Source: Roseivirga seohaensis (GTDB taxonomy: Bacteria; Bacteroidota; Bacteroidia; Cytophagales; Cyclobacteriaceae). Taken from it: DNA of 64,000 nt. This document shows positions 44,007 through 52,261 of this stretch, piece by piece; within the stretch, counting starts at the first letter, position 1, and each line of letters begins with the position of its first letter. The notes below the pieces were generated by a model. It did no database searches and was not told where the DNA came from. It worked only from the letters and a program-made list of their open reading frames with translations. The position numbers were made by a program, and so were the translations under genes. The stretch covers positions 62,001 to 126,000 of the forward strand of contig NZ_LRPB01000047.1 in the NCBI RefSeq assembly GCF_001592945.1. Reading direction: 5' to 3'.

Positions 44007-46208
44007 TTGAAAGATCTTCTACTTCTTACGCCTCCTTTTACCCAACTGAATACGCCTTATCCAGCAACGGCTTACCTCAAGGGTTTTCTAAATACCAAGT
44101 CGATTTCTTCCTTTCAAATGGACTTAGGAATTGAAGTGATTTTGGAGTTATTCTCGAAGGAAAGCCTTCAATATTTATTCTCTTTTGCGGAAGAGAACGA
44201 CCGAATCAATACTGAAAATTCAGAACGAATTTATGCTTTGCGTGAAGAGTACCTGAATACGATAGAAGGCGTAATATCCTTTCTACAAGGCAAAAATCAA
44301 ACATTTGCTCGCCAGATTTGCTCTGAATCCTTTTTGCCAGAGGCGGCTAGGTTCGAACAAGTAGACGATCTGGATTGGGCCTTTGGCGCCATGGGAATGC
44401 AAGATCGCGCTAAGCATTTAGCAACCTTGTACCTCGAAGATTTATCTGATTTCATTATTGAATGTATTGACGAGAACTTTGGCTTCAGTCGCTATGCAGA
44501 AAGGCTGGGGCAAAGCGCAAATGCCTTTGATGAACTTTATGCGCAATTGCAGGCTCCGCTCACTTATATCGATGAAATTACCATTAGAATTCTGGAGGAA
44601 AGACTTAAGAAACATCAACCTAAATTGGTTTGTATTTCTGTGCCTTTTCCTGGTAACCTGTACAGCGCTTTCCGCTGTGCGCAGTTCATCAAAGCCAATT
44701 ACCCAGGCATCAAAGTGTCGATGGGCGGTGGTTTTCCCAATACCGAATTAAGAACGGTGAAGGACGTGCGCGTTTTTGACTTCTTCGATTACATTACGCT
44801 AGACGATGGCGAACTACCGATTTTGCTTTTGGCATCGAATGTATTAAATCCGAAGCCTGAAAACCCTGATTTAAATATCTTTAAAAGAACTTTTCTGAAG
44901 GAAAATGAGGAAGTAGTTTATGTTAACAACTCACTTCAAAACGATTTTCCGCAGAGCCAATTGGGTACACCTGATTATTCAGACCTGTTGCTCGATCAGT
45001 ACATTTCGGTAATTGAAATTGCCAACCCAATGCACAGCTTGTGGAGCGATGGCCGATGGAATAAACTCACCATGGCGCATGGTTGCTATTGGGGGAAATG
45101 CACTTTCTGTGATATTTCCCTCGACTATATCAAGCGTTACGAGCCACTCACCGCTAAGCTTTTGGTGGACAGGGTGGAAGAATTAATTGCGCAAACAGGA
45201 GAGAGGGGATTTCATTTTGTAGATGAAGCTGCACCGCCAGCCTTGATGCGCGAAATGGCGATTGAGATCATCAGACGCAAGCTTACCATTACTTGGTGGA
45301 CAAACATTCGCTTTGAAAAGAGCTTTACAGCGGACCTTTGTGCATTATTGAAAGCTTCGGGATGCATTGCGGTTTCTGGTGGTTTAGAAGTCGCATCTGA
45401 CCGACTTTTGGCGCTAATTGATAAAGGAGTAACGGTGGAACAAGTAGCGACCGTTACCCGAAATTTCACGGAATCGGGTATAATGGTTCATTCCTATTTA
45501 ATGTATGGTTATCCAAGCCAAACCGTTCAAGAAACGATTGACAGTCTTGAAATGGTGCGTCAGATGTTTGAGTTGGGAATTATTCAATCTGGTTTTTGGC
45601 ATCAATTTGCGTTGACCGCCCACAGTCCGGTTGGGCTCAATCCTTCGGAATACGGAATTACACCCAATTACAAGTCGATTTCATTTGCGAATAATGATGT
45701 GATGTTCGAGGACAAAACAGGAATTGATCATGAGCAATTTAGCTTTGGTTTAAAGAAGTCACTTTTCAACTTTATGCATGGTATTGGTTTCGATATGCCG
45801 CTACAAGAATGGTTCGAATTTAAAATTCCAAAAACGAAAATCAAGCGAGACTTTATCATCAATAGTTTAGAAAACGAACCCATGATAGTGACCCGCCCAA
45901 CCGCCAAAATTGTGTGGTTAGGAGGAGTGCCTTTAGTGTCCTTTCAAGCCAAAACCAAAAAAGGAGTAACTCGAGAAAGGGCACAACTCACCTTTTATAC
46001 CAAGCGAGAAAGTTTTGATATTACCACTGAGCGTGAAAAAGCAGAATGGTTAATCAACATCCTAGACCAACTCAAAATTGGTGCAGAACCTGTACTTACT
46101 TACGCACAAATCAAAGCCGATTACGAAACCCATTTCGAAGATTTTGAACTCTTTTGGGTTTCAAAACCTATCAATACGCTAAGAGAACAGGGTTTGTTAG
46201 TGTTGTAA
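44007..46208 (+). CDS. B12-binding-domain radical SAM protein with CX4CX2C motif
   Basis: 733 residues. The start is TTG at 44007. An in-frame TAA lies just 12 nt upstream and no closer ATG suits, and the product begins MKDLLLLTPPFTQLNTPYP as expected for the family. A B12-binding-like domain (about 200-280, LVCISVPFPGNLYSAFRCAQ, MGGGFPN) precedes the radical SAM barrel. The cluster-binding motif reads C360-X4-C365-X2-C368 (CYWGKCTFC), where most enzymes have CX3CX2C. EAAPPALMREM and GLEVASDRLL follow. The C-terminal ~150 residues are a separate domain. Reaction unknown. The plain one-gene layout gives no clue. Confidence 0.85.
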   Translation: MKDLLLLTPPFTQLNTPYPATAYLKGFLNTKSISSFQMDLGIEVILELFSKESLQYLFSFAEENDRINTENSERIYALREEYLNTIEGVISFLQGKNQTFARQICSESFLPEAARFEQVDDLDWAFGAMGMQDRAKHLATLYLEDLSDFIIECIDENFGFSRYAERLGQSANAFDELYAQLQAPLTYIDEITIRILEERLKKHQPKLVCISVPFPGNLYSAFRCAQFIKANYPGIKVSMGGGFPNTELRTVKDVRVFDFFDYITLDDGELPILLLASNVLNPKPENPDLNIFKRTFLKENEEVVYVNNSLQNDFPQSQLGTPDYSDLLLDQYISVIEIANPMHSLWSDGRWNKLTMAHGCYWGKCTFCDISLDYIKRYEPLTAKLLVDRVEELIAQTGERGFHFVDEAAPPALMREMAIEIIRRKLTITWWTNIRFEKSFTADLCALLKASGCIAVSGGLEVASDRLLALIDKGVTVEQVATVTRNFTESGIMVHSYLMYGYPSQTVQETIDSLEMVRQMFELGIIQSGFWHQFALTAHSPVGLNPSEYGITPNYKSISFANNDVMFEDKTGIDHEQFSFGLKKSLFNFMHGIGFDMPLQEWFEFKIPKTKIKRDFIINSLENEPMIVTRPTAKIVWLGGVPLVSFQAKTKKGVTRERAQLTFYTKRESFDITTEREKAEWLINILDQLKIGAEPVLTYAQIKADYETHFEDFELFWVSKPINTLREQGLLVL

Positions 46209-46255
46209 AGTTGAATGGCAAAGGACGGTAAGCAGCGCAATGCTTTTAATAATAC

Positions 46256-46338
46256 GTCCCTACAGGACTATTGGGAAGATGGAGTATTCTGTTCCGAAGG
46301 GCTGAACCCTTCGTTACGATATCCCGCCCTTTCAGGGC
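46256..46338 (+). repeat. REP-like triple-hairpin element, copy 1 (plus orientation)
   Basis: 83 nt with three small hairpins: GTCCCTACAGGAC, CGAAGGG-CTGAA-CCCTTCG (46295-46313) and GCCCT-TTC-AGGGC (46326-46338). It aligns without gaps to 63129-63211. An inverted copy follows at 46421-46501. A weak ORF across it (46215-46403) is not considered a gene. The 562-nt gap between the radical SAM gene and truC holds only such elements and one further hairpin. Confidence 0.8.
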
Positions 46339-46420
46339 TGAGAGAAGTAGAATGCTTTACAGTTAAGGATCCAAGAGAGTTAATATTCTCTTGCCCATTT
46401 TAGAACAGATTGCACAATAA

Positions 46421-46501
46421 GCCCCAACGGGGCGGAATATCACAGGAATGGGTACTACCCATTCCTAGTTGAATATATAAATAATAAAGCCCTGAAGGGG
46501 C
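46421..46501 (-). repeat. REP-like triple-hairpin element, copy 2 (inverted)
   Basis: Read on the minus strand: GCCCCTTCAGGGC, a central 21-nt palindrome GGAATGGGTAGTACCCATTCC (given here as its two 10-nt arms around one base), then GCCCCGTTGGGGC. The architecture is the same as copy 1 (81 against 83 nt), with 82 nt between the two copies. The head-to-head pair resembles the paired REP units (BIMEs) of other bacteria. Confidence 0.75.
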
Positions 46502-46645
46502 GTAATAACTCTAAAATGATGAAAAGGAGAGTGACAATAACTTGCTTCTCAGTCAGCTTGGTAGGCTTCGAAAAGTGAGGTTTTTTTTCAGTAACACAGT
46601 GGGCATTGGTTTGTGTAATACATTCTTCAACCGCAAAGTAGTTCT

Positions 46646-46680
46646 ATAGCCCACGGTCTAAATCGTGGGCTATTTGTATA
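46646..46680 (+). terminator. Strong hairpin, probable terminator or repeat between convergent genes
   Basis: 10-bp perfect stem ATAGCCCACG/CGTGGGCTAT with an 8-nt loop, followed by TTGTATAATTTTTT. It can end the radical SAM transcript. The stem sequence looks like interspersed repeats known from Bacteroidota, but only one copy is in this window. Confidence 0.6.
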
Positions 46681-46770
46681 ATTTTTTACAAAATTGTTTT
46701 AACTGCCTCTTTTCTTTCCTTGAGGAACGAAAGGTCTAATGAGGCTATCATTTTTAGAAGAAATACGAAA

Positions 46771-47490
46771 TTAACCCCTAAACCCTAAACTCCCCAACAT
46801 CCTTTTAAACTCACTTTGGTAATCAGCTTTAAGTTTAATTTTTTCACCAGAAACGGGATGTTCAAACTCTATTTCAATGGCATGGAGAAGCATTTCGGTT
46901 AAATTCCATTTTTCTAGAAAGAGCTTGTTCTGCTTGTTGCAGCCATGAGGACGGTCGCCAATAATAGGGTGAAGGATGTGGGCAAAATGCTTTCTGATTT
47001 GGTGCATTCGGCCTGTTTCTGGATATACCTCTACTAAAGAGTAGCGCGAAGTAGCATGTTTTCCAAAAGGTACTGAAATTTCAGTTCGTTTTAGGGTTTT
47101 GTACCGCGTAATGGCTTCTTGCGTTTTACCTTTGTCGTTGGTCAGTGGGTAGTCAATAAGTCCTTCATCTTCGGTATAACCGCGAACAATGGCATGGTAC
47201 GTTTTGTCAACCGCTCTGTTTTCAAACTGAGATTGTAAATGGGTGAGACTTTCAGTGTTCAGCGCAAATAAGAGAATGCCCGAAGTTTTTCTATCGAGTC
47301 TATGAGCAGGTGAAACCTTCAGCCCAATTTGGTTTCGAAGTTCCTGCACTGCAAATGTGTTGGTGTTTGTAGCAATGGGCGACCGGTGTACCAATAAGCC
47401 ATTGGGTTTATTAATGGCCACCATCATATCATCTTGATAAAGAATTTCTAAGGGAATTGAATCGTGGGGAACTTGAATAATATCTTCCAT
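46771..47490 (-). CDS. truC: tRNA pseudouridine synthase C-like (RluA family)
   Basis: I take the ATG at 47490 rather than 47526, because MEDIIQVPHDSIPLEILYQD gives the usual N-terminus. This gives 239 residues. The catalytic motif is AHRLDRKTSGILLF (catalytic aspartate in RLDR), with INKPNGLLVHRSP before it and YPETGRMHQIRKHF after it, all RluA-family marks. No S4 domain, consistent with TruC, which modifies U65 in tRNA. Assignment to TruC rather than RluC or RluD is by size and lack of S4 only. DUF983 gene lies 74 nt upstream. Confidence 0.8.
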   Translation of the reverse strand: MEDIIQVPHDSIPLEILYQDDMMVAINKPNGLLVHRSPIATNTNTFAVQELRNQIGLKVSPAHRLDRKTSGILLFALNTESLTHLQSQFENRAVDKTYHAIVRGYTEDEGLIDYPLTNDKGKTQEAITRYKTLKRTEISVPFGKHATSRYSLVEVYPETGRMHQIRKHFAHILHPIIGDRPHGCNKQNKLFLEKWNLTEMLLHAIEIEFEHPVSGEKIKLKADYQSEFKRMLGSLGFRG

Positions 47491-47564
47491 ATAAAGAGCC
47501 CGAACCAGAAAGTAATTTGGTTTCAAACTGAATTATGGAAAGGTATTCTAAAGCCTATTTAATT

Positions 47565-47960
47565 TCAAATTTTGAGCCTTTCAATTTTGTCTGCCGAGCC
47601 AACTTCATCTTTTTTAGTAAAGGTGTAGAGCCAAAGTATTCTGGAAAATTTAAAGTTTGGAAAAAGGAAAATCAGCATTACGGCAGTAATAGTGGCCATC
47701 ATGGCATCTATTGAAAGATCTATGTTTAGAACTTTAATAGCTACATAAGTAGCAATTGCTTCAGCCATGGTGATTCCGTAACTCATAAACATAGCGCCAT
47801 AAAAATAGCCTGGTTCACGCTCAAATTTATAGTTGCAATGTGGGCAGTTGTCGTGCATAATGGGGCCTTTTAGCTTTAAAATATTTCCGTTTGACTCAAA
47901 TATTTTCCCCGTTTCGCATTTTGGGCATTTCCCTTTTAATAGTGAGTTGAATCTGCTCAT
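47565..47960 (-). CDS. DUF983-family membrane protein with zinc-ribbon N-terminus
   Basis: ATG at 47960 chosen over 48041, since MSRFNSLLKGKCPKCETGKI is the typical start. It gives 131 residues. Two CxxC pairs (CPKC and CPHC) form a zinc ribbon, then GYFYGAMFMSYG and two membrane spans (about 50-100). DUF983 has no settled role, though it is found near cytochrome oxidase genes in other bacteria. Here it sits before truC. Its start faces the AraC gene, so the 103-nt region between holds both promoters. Confidence 0.85.
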   Translation of the reverse strand: MSRFNSLLKGKCPKCETGKIFESNGNILKLKGPIMHDNCPHCNYKFEREPGYFYGAMFMSYGITMAEAIATYVAIKVLNIDLSIDAMMATITAVMLIFLFPNFKFSRILWLYTFTKKDEVGSADKIERLKI

Positions 47961-48063
47961 AGGTTCATCAATTATTATACAAAGGTAAAATGTACGGTTT
48001 AAATGTACTGTTACAAAGCACGCTAATGATAGGACAATCAAGACATTTTTATCAAATTGCAGT

Positions 48064-48936
48064 ATGGAGAATATTCCTGTGCTGCATCTCGATCAGTTTT
48101 TATTAAGCCAAGGGAATGGCGTGTATGTAAATGATTTGAAGAAACACCTTCTTGATCATCATAATATGATTTCTCTTCCTCACAAACACGATTTTTATTT
48201 AAATGTATTGTTTACTAAAGGGACTGGGATTCACGAAATAGACTTTGACAGCTATAAAGTTGGTTCGGGAAGTTTTTTCGTTTTGGCGCCAGGTCAAATG
48301 CATCATTGGAAACTTTCTGATGATGTACAAGGCTATGTTTTTTCACATTCGAAAGAATTTTACTTGCTCCGCGACAACCAATTTGAGTTGGACAGATTTC
48401 CCTTTTTTTACTCAAATCAGAACACGCCCGAGGTACTTTTAGATACGAAAGAGCTTAGTTCATTCACAGAAATTTGTGAAAACATGCTTGATGAATACAA
48501 TCATCAAAGAGAGCACAAAGCGCTCAGAATTCATGCGTTGATTACTTTAGTTTATGTGGCTTTAGCTCGGGCTTATCATCCCTCGAGTAATAAAGTGGAA
48601 GGCATTTCGCGATATGGCAGCACAATAAAGACCTTCGAGCAGTTGGTTGAAACGCAGTTTTTGAATCGAAAATCGCCTGCTGAATATGCAGAATTGCTGA
48701 ATATTTCGCTCAAGCATTTGAACCGCATATGCAATCAAGTGCTTGGCATGTCGGTTAGTCAAATAATTACTGGACGAGTATTACTTGAGGCCAAGCGATT
48801 ACTGATGTTCAAAGATTTGAGTATTGCAGAAATTGCAAATAAACTGGGGTATACAGACTATTCTTATTTTTCAAGGCTTTTCAAAAAGAATACCGGACAG
48901 ACCCCTCAAGAGTTTAGGAAGAGCTATATGATATAG
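48064..48936 (+). CDS. AraC-family transcriptional regulator
   Basis: 290 residues. N-terminal cupin-like sensor (about 30-105; GSGSFFVLAPGQMHHWKLSD). C-terminal double helix-turn-helix (about 185-290; SPAEYAELLNISLKHLNRIC and LSIAEIANKLGYTDYSYFSR with LFKKNTGQTPQEFRK). Binds DNA as one or two subunits on a small ligand. The next gene, 150 nt on, encodes a secreted Vgb-like propeller and is a plausible target (inference). Confidence 0.92.
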   Translation: MENIPVLHLDQFLLSQGNGVYVNDLKKHLLDHHNMISLPHKHDFYLNVLFTKGTGIHEIDFDSYKVGSGSFFVLAPGQMHHWKLSDDVQGYVFSHSKEFYLLRDNQFELDRFPFFYSNQNTPEVLLDTKELSSFTEICENMLDEYNHQREHKALRIHALITLVYVALARAYHPSSNKVEGISRYGSTIKTFEQLVETQFLNRKSPAEYAELLNISLKHLNRICNQVLGMSVSQIITGRVLLEAKRLLMFKDLSIAEIANKLGYTDYSYFSRLFKKNTGQTPQEFRKSYMI

Positions 48937-49086
48937 AGCGTTAAGTAAGGCAAGCGTTTTAATGCTATCGATGTTTTATTTTTAAATTGAGATTTAAAAT
49001 ATATTTAATCCATTTTAAGTAATATATTTAGTGTTAATAATTTGAAATGACTAATAAGGATGTGTTAGTCTTAAACAACAACTCTC

Positions 49087-50169
49087 ATGACCAAAGCATT
49101 AAATATCACACGCATCGTAATCTGTTTAATATTCTCCTTATCTATAAAGCTAATGGCCCAAAATACCATTAGCGATATGAGTTTAAATTGGCCGAGCTCC
49201 ATTAAAGGTTCTACCCACGAATTGGCCATGAACGGTGATTATATATATATCACGGGGCAAAATATGGATCATGTTGCGAAGATGGACTATGACGGCACGA
49301 TTGAATACTTTAAGATGCCTGATGGAAGCGGGCCACATGGAATTCTATTTGATAAACACGATCAACTTTGGGTGTCGTTAGAGTTCAAAGGAGTTGTGGT
49401 AAGGTTAGATGAGAAGGGGGAGATTGTTGAAGAAATTGATTGTCATGTTTCTGGAGACGGAATTTCCACCCCTATAAACACAAGTCCGCATGGGATTGGC
49501 TTAGATGCAGACGGAGAAACGATTTGGTTTACAGGAAAACGTACCAGCACTGTAGGTAAAATTAACCCTGATCGTTCGGTTGAACATTTCGAATTACCAG
49601 CCCTCGGTGCTGTGCCAATTTATCTTCATGCCGGCCCTGATGGAAATGTATGGGGAACTGAACTTCTTACGAGCAAAATTTTGCAAGTAACCCCTAAAGG
49701 TGAGGTAACAGAGTATTCGATTCCAACGGGTAATAGTAGACCAATCGCCATTAAACCAGACCCTTTAGGTGATTATATGTGGTTTACCGAAGAAGCTGGC
49801 AATAAAGTAGGCCGAATAGATATGAACGGAAATATTGACGAATTTTCAGTCCCTTCTACTCAGAAAAATCAGATATTGGCAGGTCTTACTTTCGACAGTC
49901 AAGGCAATTTATGGGTACAAAGTTATGTTGATCAGAACAACCCAAATCCAGAAGGTAATGATTATATCATCAAGTTCGATCGGTCTATTCTTAGAGCTCC
50001 AGCGGGTGACTTAACCAATGTAGAAATTACTTATTATAAAGTACCCACAAGTAAAACCGTTATGCACAGAATAAAAGAGGGCAAGGATGGTAATATTTAC
50101 TTCACTGAATTAAAGCAAGATAAATTGGGTAAAGTAACAATTGCTACAGCAATTGAGACGGTGAAATAA
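49087..50169 (+). CDS. Secreted virginiamycin B lyase-like beta-propeller
   Basis: 360 residues. Signal peptide MTKALNITRIVICLIFSLSI ending MAQ. Propeller blades each begin with a GxDGxxWFT-like strand: GLDADGETIWFTGKR, GPDGNVWGTELL, DPLGDYMWFTEEAGNKVGRI and DSQGNLWVQS. This is the Vgb/SMP-30-like fold. True Vgb is a cytoplasmic streptogramin lyase, and an exported form here argues for another role such as carbohydrate or lactone handling. Catalytic histidines were not verified. It follows the AraC gene, in the same direction, and has its own promoter region. Confidence 0.78.
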   Translation: MTKALNITRIVICLIFSLSIKLMAQNTISDMSLNWPSSIKGSTHELAMNGDYIYITGQNMDHVAKMDYDGTIEYFKMPDGSGPHGILFDKHDQLWVSLEFKGVVVRLDEKGEIVEEIDCHVSGDGISTPINTSPHGIGLDADGETIWFTGKRTSTVGKINPDRSVEHFELPALGAVPIYLHAGPDGNVWGTELLTSKILQVTPKGEVTEYSIPTGNSRPIAIKPDPLGDYMWFTEEAGNKVGRIDMNGNIDEFSVPSTQKNQILAGLTFDSQGNLWVQSYVDQNNPNPEGNDYIIKFDRSILRAPAGDLTNVEITYYKVPTSKTVMHRIKEGKDGNIYFTELKQDKLGKVTIATAIETVK

Positions 50170-50191
50170 GACTGAAAAGTTCAATTAGAAC

Positions 50192-50968
50192 TTAATCTAT
50201 ACTTGCGCTTTGTAAGGTGAATTCTGGACTTTCTACCACATTACTACGGTTCAAGGCCCTGTCTTGAATTTGGAAAACAACTTTAATAGTATCAGTTCTA
50301 AAAACAGGAAGAAAAAGCCCCGATTGCATATCGTATTTAATTACACCTTCAATAGGGCCTGGGTTATTTGTTATGGCCGAACACGGGTTTGCATCATTAG
50401 AAAGGCAGGGGATTCGACTGTCAAAAGGAATTTCACCGCATAAGGTAATGCCATTGGCTGACTCAGGAATTCTTCTAAAGTCTAATTCTTGATAGGTACC
50501 GTTCTTTTTTACAAAAAAATCGATAAAGAAATTGAATCGATCTTCATTTAGTTGAATTCTTAATGTATCTGTAGCGGTTCCATTTCCATTTAAGTCAAGG
50601 CCATTGTCTCCTTCGGCAGCCTCTCTAATGTAATCTACGCAGGTAAAAGGAGGGTCTTCAGGTCTTTCTCCGAACTTAACAATCTCTCCGTTAGGGTAGG
50701 TAATGAAGTCATAATCGGGTCCAATATCTCCACCGTCAATGCCGATGTCACCATCTCCATCTGAAATATTAAAAGACAAACTCAGTTGACCAGTTCTAAT
50801 TTCAACACCAGTGGAGCCAATCACTTCAACTATTTCTTTAAACTCTACCTTATTGAAACTAATTTTTGGTTCTACTGGTAAATCTGGTGGTCGATTACAG
50901 GCCATTACCAAGCCCAAAAGTGCAACCGAAAGAATGATTTTATGATGTTTTTGAAAACTTAACTTCAT
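50192..50968 (-). CDS. Lipoprotein of unknown function
   Basis: 258 residues. Lipoprotein signal ending GLVMACNRPP (cysteine 24). The mature part is beta-rich with aspartate-rich loops (ISDGDGDIGIDGGDIGPDYD) that might bind calcium, and cysteine pairs in LCGEIPFDSRIPCLSNDANP. No known domain recognised. Convergent with the propeller gene (22-nt gap) and divergent from the LuxE-like gene. Probably outer-membrane surface. A distinct lipoprotein of similar style lies at 53917. Confidence 0.7.
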   Translation of the reverse strand: MKLSFQKHHKIILSVALLGLVMACNRPPDLPVEPKISFNKVEFKEIVEVIGSTGVEIRTGQLSLSFNISDGDGDIGIDGGDIGPDYDFITYPNGEIVKFGERPEDPPFTCVDYIREAAEGDNGLDLNGNGTATDTLRIQLNEDRFNFFIDFFVKKNGTYQELDFRRIPESANGITLCGEIPFDSRIPCLSNDANPCSAITNNPGPIEGVIKYDMQSGLFLPVFRTDTIKVVFQIQDRALNRSNVVESPEFTLQSASID

Positions 50969-51039
50969 CAGCTTTATAACTCAATACAATTATAGGCATA
51001 TTTGCCCTAAAGCTCTATCAAGAGCCGACTGATTAACGA

Positions 51040-52029
51040 ATGGATTCTCTGAAAAGTTTATATGAGCGAGTTTTTTCTGTCAATGAAAACTCATTTGATG
51101 CACTGGCCTTAGATATTTTTAAGGCTCAATACGAAATGAATCCTGTTTATTCTGCTTTTGTTAATTGCCTAGGTGTATCTCCTGAGTTGGTGACAAAGCT
51201 TGAACAAATCCCTTTTTTACCTATTGAATTCTTCAAAATCCATACTATTAAAACTGGCAATTGGCAGTCGGGTATTTGTTATGAAAGCAGCGGCACCACT
51301 GGCCAAATAACTAGTAAACATTGGGTGGCCGATGAACAATTCTATTTGAAAATAGCCGAACAGATTTTTGCTAAAACCTATGGTGAAGTAAAGGATTATA
51401 CGGTTTTGGCTTTGCTTCCTTCTTATTTAGAAAGGAGTAATTCTAGCTTGGTGGCTATGGCCAACAGGTTTATTCAAATTTCGACAGACCCATCTTCTGG
51501 CTTCTTCCTTAATAATTCAAAAGAACTATACGACACGCTTTTGAGATGTAAAAATGAAGGTAGAAAGACGATTTTATTAGGAGTCACTTTTGGCTTGCTT
51601 GATTTTGTTGAGCAGTTTCAAATTGATTTTCCTGAACTAATTGTGATGGAAACTGGTGGAATGAAGGGCAGGAGAGAGGAATTGGTAAGAGATGAAGTGC
51701 ATGAAATATTGAAGCCGGGCTTTGGTGTACAACATATTCATTCTGAGTATGGAATGACAGAGTTGTTATCGCAAGGCTATTCTCAAGGAAATGGAATTTT
51801 TCGCTGCGGCTATACGATGAAGCTGCTTACGAGGGACATCAACGATCCGCTTACCGTAACAAATCAAGTGCGAAGTGGTGGCATTAACATCATCGACTTG
51901 GCCAATCTTCACAGTTGTTCTTTTATTGAAACCAAAGACTTGGGCAGGGTTCATCCTGACGGCACATTTGAGGTGCTTGGAAGGCTCGATAATTCCGATG
52001 TTCGCGGTTGTAACCTAATGGTGGGCTAA
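51040..52029 (+). CDS. LuxE-like acyl-protein synthetase domain protein
   Basis: 329 residues of the adenylate-forming superfamily. Phosphate loop SSGTTGQITSKHWV (about 87-100), then later KDLGRVHPDGTFEVLGRLDNSDVRG, which matches the LuxE family's ATP-binding end. GVQHIHSEYGMTELLSQGYS is the adenylation site. LuxE activates fatty acids and holds them on the enzyme. No lux or reductase gene is near, so it probably loads an acyl or aryl group in some other pathway. Stands alone in an intergenic setting. Substrate not known. Confidence 0.8.
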   Translation: MDSLKSLYERVFSVNENSFDALALDIFKAQYEMNPVYSAFVNCLGVSPELVTKLEQIPFLPIEFFKIHTIKTGNWQSGICYESSGTTGQITSKHWVADEQFYLKIAEQIFAKTYGEVKDYTVLALLPSYLERSNSSLVAMANRFIQISTDPSSGFFLNNSKELYDTLLRCKNEGRKTILLGVTFGLLDFVEQFQIDFPELIVMETGGMKGRREELVRDEVHEILKPGFGVQHIHSEYGMTELLSQGYSQGNGIFRCGYTMKLLTRDINDPLTVTNQVRSGGINIIDLANLHSCSFIETKDLGRVHPDGTFEVLGRLDNSDVRGCNLMVG

Positions 52030-52123
52030 AATATAATCTACTTCAATCCGTTTTGATTGAAAATTGAGAATTTACTATTGAAAACTTCGATTTTTTCTAA
52101 ATTTGTTATTTCAAAATTGTGTG

Positions 52124-52261
52124 ATGAAGAACTTTAAATTAGTAGCCCTTTTGTTAGCTGTTGTAATCTTAGGCATCTCGTCTTGTGCGCAGCGTCCATG
52201 CCCAGCCTATACTAAAGCCGACATGGAGTATAATAAAGACGTGAAGAAAGCGCGTTTCTGA
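52124..52261 (+). CDS. 45-residue lipoprotein
   Basis: Short gene found by reading. ATG at 52124, TGA at 52259-52261. The lipoprotein signal is MKNFKLVALLLAVVILGISS with the cysteine at 21 (ISSCAQ). The mature part has only about 25 residues with a second cysteine (RPCPAYTKADMEYNKDVKKA). Small Bacteroidota lipoproteins with a CPAY-like motif of this kind are common. Its stop base abuts the stop of the sigma-54-type gene. No function assigned. Confidence 0.7.
   Translation: MKNFKLVALLLAVVILGISSCAQRPCPAYTKADMEYNKDVKKARF

Noticed and set aside
46215-46403. 62-residue ORF after the radical SAM gene
   Set aside because: It runs through the REP-like hairpins and has no protein pattern.
48005-48024. 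TGTTACAAAG as a third Crp/Fnr site
   Set aside because: Only one half-site is present and no TAnnTTTG box lies at the right distance.
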